A stretch of DNA of 64,000 nucleotides from Phyllostachys edulis (lineage: Eukaryota > Streptophyta > Magnoliopsida > Poales > Poaceae): the NCBI GenBank assembly GCA_036346405.1, contig CM070551.1:56128488-56192487 (forward strand), given 5' to 3'. The notes under the pieces were generated by a model. That model was not told where the DNA came from, did no database searches, and saw only the letters and a list, made by a program, of their open reading frames with translations. This document shows, piece after piece, positions 9,572-20,359 of the stretch. Both the position numbers and the translations under genes were made by a program. Position 1 is the stretch's first letter, and each line of letters starts with the position of its first letter.

Positions 9572-12258
9572 TGTCGGGACACCGAGAAGCAATCCCGGGA
9601 CCCTCTGTGCATTCTGGACCAGTCCCATGATCAGTAGCTAGTCGACACAGTTTCAACATCTATGTAATCACAACCATACAATAAACTATAGAAGAAGCAG
9701 ACAAATTAACATTAACAACAGCAAAAGACCTTATGGTCAAGATTTTTACAGAGCTGCCACGCAGGGCTACAACACAGCGGAGGGCAAAACACACGTGGAA
9801 GCCATTCGACATGCCCACAGACAATTGAGTGGAGGACGTCCCCTAGCGCGCATGGTCTTCGAAGACCTCTTCTTCAAAGAGCTCGGAGCTCCCTGGGTCC
9901 TCTTCGACTGCTGATCAACCAGAGGGCACAAGCCGTGAGTACTTTGAATGTACTCAACAAGTCATAGGGAAATGTATGCAAATAGTATTCATGTCGGGAT
10001 TGACAAGGACAGCTTTATGGTTACTTTGCAGAAAACAGAATTGATTGGAAATACAGTAAGTAGATTGCAAAGCACAAGTTGAAAGATTAATACATAAGTA
10101 ATCAGTTTTCTTTGAAACAACTCGTGAACACTCAGTTCACTTCCCAGACCTCTTGTGAACTCCCAGTTCACGCCCTAGACCACTCGGAACCAACCACGAC
10201 AATATTTTTTGAGAAAATCTACCCCTTGCGTGAAATCACCAGGCATTGTCCATAACCGGGGACACGGCTATTCGAATAGATTTACACTCTGCAGAGGTTG
10301 TATAGCTTTACCCACAAGATACGACTTCTCTAGTTAGTTGGGCACCCGTCGATGCCCATGCTCACTATCTTAGGTAAGCAGTCTAAAGCTCATGATAAGG
10401 CCTTTACAAAGCTCTGTTTTTGACTCGGTTCTGCTCGCTAAGGTTTCGCCATTTTGGGCCCCCTCTTGCACCATAATCAGCCAACACAGAACCGACTCTA
10501 AACATTGCTAATTAGTTGGGCAGGTCCACTCCATCCTGGACTTGTGGTTGCACGGTATAGCCCGGATCAATGGCTTACAAGGTTAAGTCCTTAGGGACTA
10601 CTCAGGCGAGACAACCACATCCCAATGTGCTTTTAGCACCCCCTTTACTGCACAATCACTCGCCTGAGTAATAATCATTTTGGGTTCAACCTGGCCAAAT
10701 GACCACCCTAGCCATGGCACAACAACTTTTAACAATAGTGGCCGCGCCACAATTCCATATATCATTAAGTCAAATTTATTATCATTGAATCATGTGATCG
10801 AGAGATATCGCATAATTAAAGCAGGACTAAGCAATATACGCACCCATGTTGGTATCACAATAAAATGTCCAACTAAGATTACCCAACCTATGGTGTCCAA
10901 GGGTACATGTTAACATGTCAATCACAAGTATTCAAGGAGTCATACTGTCGAGTAGGTATTTAGCTATTTCCCAAAACCATTTTTATACAATTAGCCATGC
11001 ATATTGGTATAAAACAATATAATTTTTTGCAATTGGGTACGACATGATCAAAGGTCTATGACTTGCCTTTGATGAAGAGCTGAGATGCTTCGGTAGAGGT
11101 CGCCGGCTCCAAGAACTCTTCAGAGAAGCCAGAATCTACACGTGCGAAAAGAGCCAAATAAATACAATAAATCCAAATAAAAACCAAGATCTACCAAACT
11201 AGAGCCAAAAGAAAAGATTCTGAATTTAGATGAATTAGGAACGGGCTCTCAGGAGGAGGTCCAACTGAGAGGGTGGTCGAGGAAGGTCCTGAGGAAGAGG
11301 TCCTAAGGAGGAGGTCCTAAGGAGGAGGTCTTGAGGAGGATACGACTACTCAACGTGGTCATAGGAGAAAGGAAGAGAATAGGACACAGAGAAATTGGGC
11401 GAGAGCAAGAGAGTTTGGTGAGGCTAAAGGAGATGAAAGAGGGCTGCTTAGGCTTTTATAGCCAAGGAAGATGGGGAGAGTCGTTGAGAGACTCAGAGGC
11501 GCACGAGTTCAAGGGTAGGTGAAAGAGAAGATGGGGGCAAGTAGGGGAAGAGACAAGAGGGGAGGGGGGGAACGGGTACTGCAGAAGTCACAACATTTAA
11601 TGCGACATAACGACATTTAATGTGTGAAGACTTTTGCGTCAACAGTGATGCGACGAGAGGAAGAAGAAGGTGAGCAGGACTGACAGATGGGGCGAGTCAA
11701 AACTTGGGACGGTGGTCCAACCAAAAGGGAGGTCGTGACCCAAGGGGTGGTCATGGTCAAAGGGGGAGGTCGCGGTCAAAGGGGGAGGTCACGGCCAAAG
11801 GGCGAGGTCGTAGTCAACGGGGGAGGTCACGGCCAAAGGGGGAGGTCGTGGTCAATGGGGGAGGCCGCGGTCAATAGGGGAGGTCGCGGCCAAAGGGGGG
11901 AGGTCCAAACGAAAGGGGAGTCTGGACTGAAGGGGAGGTCCAAACGAAAGGGGAGTCTGGACTGAAGGAGAGGTCCAAGCGAAAGGGGAGTCCAAACCGA
12001 GAGGCAGGTCTAAACCAAAAGGGAGGAGAACTGGGCCAAGGAGAAAAAGGAACGAACAGAGAAAAGGGGATTTCAACACCAAAGAACTCCAACAGACTCA
12101 AAATAAACCAAACTCTTAGATTAGTTGAAGTTTGATTTAGTCATTTAAATCACTTTTAATTCCAAAATCTCAGGTTAAGCTTTAGAACTTCAACGAAACC
12201 AAATGGTTATTTTTATTTTGAAAATTTTCAAAAAGGCTTAGAAAATTGGGATGTTACA
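9572..12258 (-). mobile_element. Solo LTR of a Gypsy family related to the gag-only element
   Basis: It begins tgtcgggacaccgag and ends ttgggatgttaca, and shares blocks with the 3.1-kb LTRs at 33326 and 38958 (gccacgcagggcta, ggctattcgaatagat, attccatatatcattaagtc, and the terminal ggNtgttaca). Flanks are TCCGC (9567-9571) and TCCTC (12259-12263), a TSD with one mismatch. No internal region or second LTR follows, so it is a solo LTR left by LTR-LTR recombination. By analogy with the related element its transcription direction is minus. Confidence 0.8.
11727..12010. repeat. Short tandem repeats inside the solo LTR
   Basis: Units of about 20 bp of the type gggaggtcRcggYcaaaggg repeat about nine times between 11727 and 11900. 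They are followed by two to three units of about 38-40 bp containing gaggtccaaacgaaagggga and gtctggactgaagg. The related 3.1-kb LTRs do not show this array, so it is specific to this copy or subfamily. Confidence 0.8.
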
Positions 12259-12263
12259 TCCTC

Positions 12264-13189
12264 CCTCCTCCGCCCGCCTCCCTCCTCCCAAGCGGTGCTC
12301 CGATCCGGGCAGCCCGAACCCCTATTCGGTGTTCCCGAGGCAGGAAATAGCGACAGACAGGGAGGACAAGGAGATCATGCTCGAGGAGTTCGAGGAGAAG
12401 CTATGGAGCCGACGCCCAAACATAGCGCCACCCCGCCGCCGCCGCCAGCTCCCGCCTGTGGTGCGCCCAGCTCCTCCCTGCGCTTACTCTCTGGTTCCGT
12501 CTTCTGTGCCCTGCACCGACTTGGCCTTCGGCCGCCGGTGCCGCCGCTTGTGCCCCTGCGCCTCCTGGTTTGCTGGCCCCCACACGGTTCCCCGACCCCT
12601 GCTCCCGCCTTCGGCTCACCCCGGTTCGCCCATGACCGAGTCCTCCTAGGCTACGCCTATGCCCGGCTCAGTCGCTCTGTGGTTTCCTCCACTTTTTATT
12701 ACTTTGTTCCTGATGTTTTTGGTTTTAGGGTTGATTCATTCACCGATTCCTTCGATTCTTGTGGTGCATCGAGTTGATGAAGAAGGCCCGCAAGATCGCC
12801 ATCCTCTGCCCCTTCTTAGAGGTGGCCGCAGCTCTTCGGCGGAGATGGCTTCCACGGCGACGGCGATGGCAGGGTCATAGTGCTACTACTCACAGACATC
12901 GTGGGCGCAGCAGTAGCGCGGTGTCGCCCGAGCGCTTACGCTGCCTTCCCGGCGGAGTTTCTCGGTCTCCGTGGCTGCCGGGTTCGACAACCAGAACCGC
13001 GAGTGGGTGCTCTGGTTCTTGATCTGAGTCTGTAGTAATGTTTATTTCGTTTCTTGATTGGGTTCTTGCAGAGGGAAGTATGAGGGAAATGTCAGATGGG
13101 TCCTTATGTTGTGCAAAGTTTGCAACTAAAGGTCTGAAGTGAGTAATGTTAATGTCCAAGAAATGCTCATGTGTTGGTTGATGGATCAT
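12264..13189 (+). other. GC-rich, gene-like sequence in the CACTA (captured 5' region?)
   Basis: This continues the C-rich tract interrupted at 9572. A plus-strand frame at 12340-12420 (REDKEIMLEEFEEKLWSRRP) is less repetitive than its surroundings and could be a captured exon of a gene I do not recognise. From about 12600 to 13020 GC-rich sequence continues, and at about 13022-13090 it turns intron-like before the MDHAR exons. I do not support a gene call here. Confidence 0.4.
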
Positions 13190-14850
13190 CGGACTGCAAG
13201 TTTGTGATCGTGGGCTAAGGGAATGCGGCGGGGTACGCGATGAGGACATTCATCGAGCACGGCATGACTGATGGTCGCCTTTGCATCGTCTCCAAAGAGG
13301 TAGTGCTAATCTGTTTCAGTGCATTCACTTTGCTATGTTAATTACATAAATGGATTAAGCTTTTTTGCCCATTATATCATTGTGTTGTTGTTTTTTTTTC
13401 ATTGCTCTCATGTAATGTGTTGTGCTACCAATTATTAATAGTTTGATTTGTGAGGTTATGTGTTGGTTTATGATGGTGTGTGCTTACTGTTATACTGGCA
13501 TTTCCACCATATGGGTGACCAACCCTAACAAAAGGCTATCTGTTTCCTCCAGACAAGAAGCCTGCACACCTACCTGTAAGTACCCAGGACAACTTAACTA
13601 TGAGAAGTAGCAAGAAACAATGATGATAGTGATGATGTGTGGATTTGGGATCACAGAATTGCTTAATCCTTATTTATTGCACATTCTTCACACATTGCAA
13701 ATTGCTGAATGGTACAAAGAGAACGATATAGAGGTTGTGATGGTGTCACTGTTTGATTTTGATTAATTTAATGTGTTTGAAAATACCAAATCACATTTGT
13801 CTGAAGCCATTTATCCATCTTTGAAAGGTGTTGTATGAGGATCCAGTTGTAGCATTTCATGGCAAAACATAGACCATGAAAACTACATCAGGGAAAGTTC
13901 TGAAGTATGGGTCACTTATTATTTCTACTGGTTGTGAAGCTTCAAGGTATATAAGTATATAACTATGCATTATGCAAATATGAATGATCTGTTAAATATT
14001 GGAAACCAGATTGTAGTATCATGATCATGATTACTAGTTCTTGCTAAACATTGCACTCCTGAGATGTAAGACAAACTTCCATGCTATAGTAATCAAACAA
14101 AATCTTTTTTCCATTGATTGTATATATAAACTGGATGTAGAAGCCTTGTACATTCCACATGATTGTGATGAATCTCAGCATTGCTTGTTGCTTCTTGTAA
14201 TATCGATGCTTGTTTTCAGATTACCTGAGAAAATAGGAGGAAACTTACCTGGAGTTCACTATATATGCGACGTTGCTGATGCTGATTCTCTAGTATCTTC
14301 ATTGGTACATTTAGTTAATAAATAATTATAGATGTTCCTCATGCACCGTAATTGGATTTTCTCATGTGACATGGCAACATTTATCTAAATTTATTCCTTG
14401 TATATTCTCACTCTTTAACATATCTTGGTGAAATGCTTTAAAAAATGATAGGAAGAGCAAAGAAAGTTGTTGTTATTGGTGGGGGCTATATTGGCATGGA
14501 GGTAGTCATGTACTATGCGGCCGAATCTTGACACAACTATAAGGGAACAAAATTTTCTTTGTTCGGTTCTAATATATCTGGAGCTTGCTTTTCTTCTCTT
14601 TATGCATTGTAAGTGCCTAAGTGGCAGTTCTAGAATTTGACTTGTTGAATTTGCTTTCTATATAGATTATATTCCCAGAAGATCACATAATGCCAAGATT
14701 ATTTACACCTTCCCTTGCTAAAAAGTATGAGGAATTGTATCAACAAAATGGTGTCAAATTCATAAAGGTGGCAGTATTTGTTCAACTTCATTTGCTTGTC
14801 TTGATTTTTCAATCTATTGAGTATGTTTATGGTAACCAGGGAGCTCTTAT
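13190..14850 (+). pseudogene. MDHAR: Monodehydroascorbate reductase fragment with introns (captured)
   Basis: Seven exon pieces match plant organellar MDHAR in order: to 13299 (FVIVG, a stop, GNAAGYAMRTFIEHG ... IVSKE, FAD-binding start); 13498-13575 (TLTKGYLFPPDKKPAHLP); to 13733 (EWYKENDIE); 13828-13946 (VLYEDPVVAFHGKT, stop, TSGKVLKYGSLIISTGCEAS); 14220-14304 (LPEKIGGNLPGVHYICDVAD); 14452 to about 14538 (AKKVVVIGGGYIGMEV, the NAD(P)H-binding loop); 14666-14767 (IIFPEDHIMPRLFTPSLAKK). Most joins keep gt/ag sites (gtaag at 13576). The eighth exon starts at 14840 (GALI) and breaks at 14850. MDHAR regenerates ascorbate using NAD(P)H. Stops, a frameshift near 14505 and missing ends rule out function. 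Introns are present, so it was captured from DNA and not from cDNA. Confidence 0.92.
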
Positions 14851-16245
14851 TTTTCAATCCATTTTTTTCTTTTATATAATTGTTTAATTCATGGAGCATG
14901 CTATCATATATATCATGGATGCAATCCTCTTCTTCTTTAGATATAAGATTAGTATCAATAGCCATTTTGAGATCCAACAAAAAGAAAATCATTATCTGAT
15001 ATGCACTTGCAGAGGTGTCTTGGTTAATTGGTATTTTTAACGTGGTTTCATTATCTTGTGTGATGATAGCTAAACTAGCTGATAAAAACTGAAAAGGGTG
15101 TCTGGCCTGACGTACTAAACGATACAGATGATGACATATATCATTTGATTCAATATTTTTAATATACCATTCGTATGCAATTTTGTAATTGCTGAATTTA
15201 TTGAAATGGAATGCAATTCCAACAAGTATACTATAAGCTTCATGATCGGTTAAATCACCGTTGGAAGCTTGTTTAGGCTTTATACGCCCTTTAGGCTCTA
15301 CAAAGAGGAAGAGAGATCTCATTAGATTTGTTTTCGTTTTATCTTATCATTTGAATCATTCTATATAGGCTGATCCCCTTTCTTAATGATAGGATCAATC
15401 GATTCCTTAATAGCTCTCTCCTTGCATTTCACGTGCAACCTTACGTTTTTATCAAGTTGATTAATCAATGTAGCCAAACGCGCACTATTTTCTTCCAAAG
15501 AAAAAACATTAAAGTGCTTACTTATAACCCATATAGCTATGCATTCTAGAGTATAGGTGTCCAATTGTCTAACAATATATTTATCCTTATCATCCTTTAA
15601 TTTATCAAGAAGGTAATCCTTTGTGGATTGCTCATCCTTATTGATAAACAACCTAATTAAGTTGGGAATATTCTAAAATGGGGATTCTTCTAAAAATTCG
15701 AGAGTCATCCTTTCAACCTCCTTTTGAATATCTATTAATTCTTCACGAGATAGATCTGTTTTTTTCTTCTATCTTGTAAATAATCAAAGACTTTGATCCT
15801 ATATTCATCATGGATGTTCTTTTTTCTTTTTTTCATATTCATGAATGTATCCCAGAAGTCATAGAGTTTATCTATCATTACGTATGGTATGATCTTCCCA
15901 TATTTAATTTTAGGTACCCAAAATTTTGAGTTAAATATAAGTTTTATAGCTTTCCATTCCCAAGCTTTACTTACATCTTCCTTCAAATCAGGATTATATT
16001 TGAGGTCTATCTGTGCTTCTTCAATAATAGAACAACCATCTATTAATTCTTGTTTATTAACCTCGTTCTCAATATCCCATGATTCCCTAACAGAATCCCT
16101 GATCGGGTTATCTTTTTCATTCAATATGCTTTCCTTAATTTCATGTTTTCTACTCAGTATTTTTCTTATGAATTTATTGTCTTTAAAAGATCCTACAACC
16201 TCAATAGGTAACCCTGATGGGTTTTTACCTTGTTCTTTCTTCATA
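14851..16245 (-). pseudogene. Phage-type RNA polymerase fragment, mitochondrial linear-plasmid type
   Basis: Three minus-strand open pieces follow one another: 16244-15735 (169 codons), 15651-15361 (96) and about 15322-14851. The last contains FVEPKGRIKPK, FHFNKFSNYKIAYEWYIKN, FQFLSASLAI and INQDTSASAYQIM (about 14993-15022). D-x-S-x-S-x-x-Q is the motif A signature of T7-like single-subunit RNA polymerases, and the Lys/Asn/Ile-rich style fits the polymerases of plant mitochondrial linear plasmids better than the nuclear RPOT genes. Motifs B and C are missing because the fragment stops where MDHAR begins. Frameshifts near 15340 and 15700 break it. I infer organelle-plasmid DNA that entered the nucleus; a database search would settle the donor. 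Confidence 0.8.
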
Positions 16246-16999
16246 CGGTTGTCTTCAAATACTTCGTTTAACCATTTTTTTTATTGACATGATATATCTT
16301 GATATATCTATGTTTCTTTTTTAGCATTCCGTGGTGGATTTTTCCATCTGTCTTAGTTTTTTCATCCTAGTAGACGGATGTGTCTTTACCTGGGTTTGAC
16401 CTCCTCTAGTCTAGCTATACTAGAGCCGACACCGGAAGCAATTTACCTTTAAAGATGTTGTTATGTGTGGTGGTACTATAGTTGATTATACAAATATGAA
16501 ATAGAGTAATGATTTCACTCCGTAGAGTCAATAACTGATCCACGGTAATCATCTTTACAGTTGAGCATTGGGAGCGACAAGTTGAAGGTTAACTTATGCA
16601 CCTCGACAATTGGTGTACCAAGCATTCACTCTGTGAACTACTTGGAACTATTATATGTATCATGCCTTCTGCCTAGCTTTTCGAATTTGAACTCGAATAT
16701 ATTGTGGATGTTCGATCCATATATGTGAATGTTGTATTATGAACTTGAACATTATGTTAATGTTGTCGAATCTATATATGTAATGATTTGTGACTAATTG
16801 GTGGTATTTTTCTTGCTGTAGAATGTATGGTCTGTTTGATTGCTGAGTTTCCTGTCAGCCTAAGTCCGGTTTAAAATAAAATGCATTGTACGTACAAAAT
16901 TAGTGCATATGCTGTTCAGGTAATTCCTGAGTGTCCTTAGTTGACAAACACTCAGGAAAATTACGAATCTGCATGTGTGCTGGGTCGCCACATGGCTAG
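16246..16999. other. Rest of the CACTA interior and start of its 3' subterminal repeats
   Basis: No gene is recognised. At about 16915-16960 the CACTA repeats resume (tcctgagtgtcc, acactcaggaaa). The five bases before the TRIM are GCTAG (16995-16999), which recur at 33051-33055. AT-rich sequence at 16250-16330 may still belong to the plasmid-derived insert. Confidence 0.6.
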
Positions 17000-17218
17000 T
17001 GTAACACCCTGGCCCAAAATCCGCTCAATGCCCAGCCCACCGTGGGGCGGACCCGCGCACACATAACACCCCACTTACACTTTCGTCCTCGCTTCGTGTA
17101 AAAGGGTTAACCCAGAGGTGCTATGTTTGGACCCAACAGGCATTATATACTACTACAACTCACTTTAGACAAGCAATATGGGACTAATCCCACTACATGA
17201 CTCCTCATGGGCCACATA

Positions 17219-18846
17219 TAGCCCTGGTAATGGTTGAGAAACCAACCCATTTTCAATCCAACCCACAACAACAAACTCTAATTCTCTAAACCAAACCAAC
17301 CCACTTTGCATCTCCTAGGATCCAACCCAAACCAGCCCATATAATATTTCAACCCAAACCAACCCAACCCATTTCTCTAATATGGTTTCAACCCATTTCA
17401 TCAAACCGTTTCAACCCAAATCACGTTCTGCTCCAACCACAACACCAGCGTCCCCACCACGAATATCCCCAGGTTGATGGTGCCGAAGAACCAGCTGAAG
17501 GACTGCTACTTGAGGCCCTCCTCGACTTCGAGCATTGAGCTGCACTCCAGGGCAAGTGCAACCGTGGGCCGGCTGCGCAGGGCGATGTAGTACCACGAGC
17601 TCATGGTGCGGTTTAGGAAGCGGGAACTCGGCATGACGGTGCGCAGCATCCTGGACATGAGTTTTCGGGGTGGCGTGCTGGAGATCCCACCACTGTCGTC
17701 GTACTGCTCCGCACCGAACGGAAGCAGAGCTGACTTGACGCCTCCTGTGTCGATGGAGGTCAGGTACAGTGTCAGGAAGAAGATGGAGAACTGGGTGCCG
17801 CTAGCCGGCGGGCATGAGATCCCTTGGCACTGTTTGCTTTCCTATTTTAGGTTTGCTTTTGTGAGTTAGTGTTAAGTTCTGAACTCTGTTCATTTCAGTT
17901 TCAGTTTGTTTTTTGTTTCTTTACTATAGCAATTTAGGAAAACAGTTTGGTCTGAGTTTCAGAGTCGAATTAGAAACCGAATTGAAACTCGATTTGTAAC
18001 TCTTTGAAAAAATCTATAAAAAGGAGAAAAATAGAAAAGGCACATCATCCAGAAAAGGCGCAAATTGAAATCACGAGTTCTGTATTTTTTTGTTTCTTCG
18101 TTCTCTGTTCTTTGGAAGTTCAGAACTTCGTTTCTTCAGAGAAGCTTCATTGCGTTCAAAGGTGATCATGTGCGTTTTGTTCTAACAGGCACGACGCAGC
18201 TGGTCTCAGTGATGGAATTATGGCAGACAGAGTGAGGAGCACCAGTCCCTGCGTGCCATTGCCATTACATATAGATATTTGTAGCACAAACTAACTAGCT
18301 GGGAGCAGAAGACGAAGAGCAAATTCATTCTTATCTACTTACGACGAGATAGAAGAGGAGGGATGCCAAGATCGTCTTGTACTTCCCCCAGTAGCTGTCG
18401 GCTAGAAATGCCCCAATGACAAGCACGATGAAGGTCATCCCGTTCCAGGTATCGACATGAGCAGCGTTGAAGAAACGATCGAGACCGAATAGCTTGCTTG
18501 TTGTTACCTACCTAGAACAATGGCAAGTGCTTTCCAGGTGAAGCGCCTTTTTGTGGTCGTCATCGTCTCTCAGCCGATGATGCGTCGCCGGATTCCAGTG
18601 AAGTCGATGAAATGGTGATGGTGTGATTATAGACCGTGGGTTGCAAACCATATAAAATCCATGGATTGAACCCATATGGAACCACAAATATTGAACCCAA
18701 ACCAATCCAAACCAAACCACTTCACAAGTAAACCCAACCCAATCCAACCCATTTTGCTTCTAAGTCCATTTGAACCCATCCAATTATACCCATTCTTTAA
18801 ACCCAACCCACTCAACCCGTTTGAATCCAAACCATTAGCAGCCCTA
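17219..18846. mobile_element. Non-autonomous hAT-like element carrying NPF exons
   Basis: Ends are tagccctggtaatggtt on the left and, on the other strand, tagggctgctaatggtt on the right. The 8-bp flanks are GCCACATA (17211-17218) and GCCACATG (18847-18854). The intact TRIM LTR at 32807-33050 shows the uninterrupted target (gccacatggg). Both subterminal regions are packed with aaccca / ccaaaccaaccca words (17240-17420, 18640-18830). No hAT transposase is seen. The interior is a host-gene fragment, so it is a gene-capturing element. Confidence 0.85.
17422..18472 (-). pseudogene. NPF (NRT1/PTR) transporter fragment captured by hAT
   Basis: Read on the minus strand, an exon from about 18472 to 18343 gives FNAAHVDTWNGMTFIVLVIG then AFLADSYWGKYKTILASLLF and ends at a gtaagt donor (18342-18337). 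After about 510 bp of intron-like DNA a second exon begins near 17830 behind an ag acceptor: SCPPASGTQFSIFFLTLYLT, TGGVKSALLPFGAEQYDD, about 60 residues that do not fit, then, after a stop, QSFSWFFGTINLGIFVVGTL. These are the 'IGAFLAD', 'GTGGIKP...FGADQFDD' and 'SFFNWFYFSINIG' regions of plant NPF peptide/nitrate transporters, proton-coupled membrane carriers. The fragment keeps an intron and lacks both gene ends. Confidence 0.85.
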
Positions 18847-20359
18847 GCCACATGGGCCGCACTACGAGTAGGCCGGGGTATTACTGTAATACTCAAAATT
18901 AATTCGGGAGAGAATAAGTGAATTAGGAGAAGGATCAAATGAAAAATAGTTATTTAAGCAGATGTTTCAGGGGGTTTTCTGAGTATTTCAGACAACCTGG
19001 GCTGTGGGCTCTCGGCCCACAGCATTTAGGTCCAAGGGGGGAAGGGGCAATTGGCCACATAAAAGGGGGGGAACCCTAGGGGCGCCCCTTTCCTCCCCCT
19101 AGCCACCACTCCCTCCTCTCCCTGTGCCTCCTCCCTCCCTCTCCAGGAACCATGGCTGCGCCTCCTCCCCATGGTGTGTCTCCTTGCTGCCGGCAAATGG
19201 GAGGAAGGAGACCTTCTTTGTGGTGGCCGGCCTAGAAGATGGAAGAAGAAGAAGAAGAGAGAAGGAAAGGGGAGAAGAGAGAGGGGAAGGGGAGAGATCA
19301 TGGGCTAGGTTCGTGATCCTCAGTGGTTCTTCAAGGGTAAGATCCGATCCCCTTTCGATTAGTTGATTAATTGATTATTAAGCAATGTCGGTATTTAGAT
19401 CTGTTTAGAGCAGATGGGATTGACCAACATTTTTGAGTAGTTTAACGATAGAATCTTTCCTAGATTCCTCCTAGAGAATTGTAGGTGACGTCGATACCTT
19501 TTTGTAGAGTTCTAGATCACGTCGTTTGGACGAGCGATCCAAAAGTTATGAATTTCATACACTGCTGTTCGGTAGATCTTCTAGAATTCTGACAGTTATT
19601 AGTAATCAGACTTAAGCGGATAGTTAAAGGAGTAATTATAGGATCTAATTATAACTAAAGATGTAGATAATTGGCTTAGCTTTCTAGAAAGCTAAAGAAC
19701 ATGAAATTTGGATATCTGTACTATAAGATATGATAGTTTTATTGTCGCTGTCCAGAAACCTAACGTGAAATAGTTGTTTTGTTAATTGTCTTGGTAAGGG
19801 TAGAAGATCGCCGAATCTGGAAGGCTCCCCAAATAGGTTTAGGTGGAGAATTTGATAAGATTTCTAGAAAGTCTAAGAACATGTCATTTGGATCTCAGAT
19901 CAACAAGTTATGGATTTTAGAATATGACAGTCTGTCGAGGGGACAGATTGACACTTAAGAGTTTGGAGTTGGGATCGCGCTAGAAAGTATTGCGAGTTCG
20001 TATTTGCTTATAGTTTTTTGTGTCCAGTATTGTTGTCTTAGCGTGCTTATTAAATAAATTCAGGTGGGGGATTGGTCCCAGGGGTAGCACCCTCTTCACA
20101 TCCTCTGTTCTCGCACGGTTGAGGCAAGTACCATGATTGATAGTTTAAATATGAGTGTATGATCTTGTTTGCTAGTATTGTGAGTATATGTGCTATTCAT
20201 GAATGCTAGTATGCTATGAATATCAATGATCATGTTTTACTAGTGTTATGAATATATGTGCTATTCATGGATGCTAGAATGTTATGAATGTCAATGATCA
20301 TGAATGCTAGAAGTATGAATAAGATTATTCATGTGTGATGTTGCGAATGCATGATTATG

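Noticed and set aside
12251..12777. 132- and 160-codon plus-strand frames
   Set aside because: They cross a solo-LTR junction and GC-rich low-complexity DNA; only a short piece (about 12340-12420) looks exon-like and it is unrecognised.
13190..14850. A functional MDHAR gene
   Set aside because: In-frame stops in at least two exons, a frameshift near 14505, and loss of both ends, all inside a transposon.
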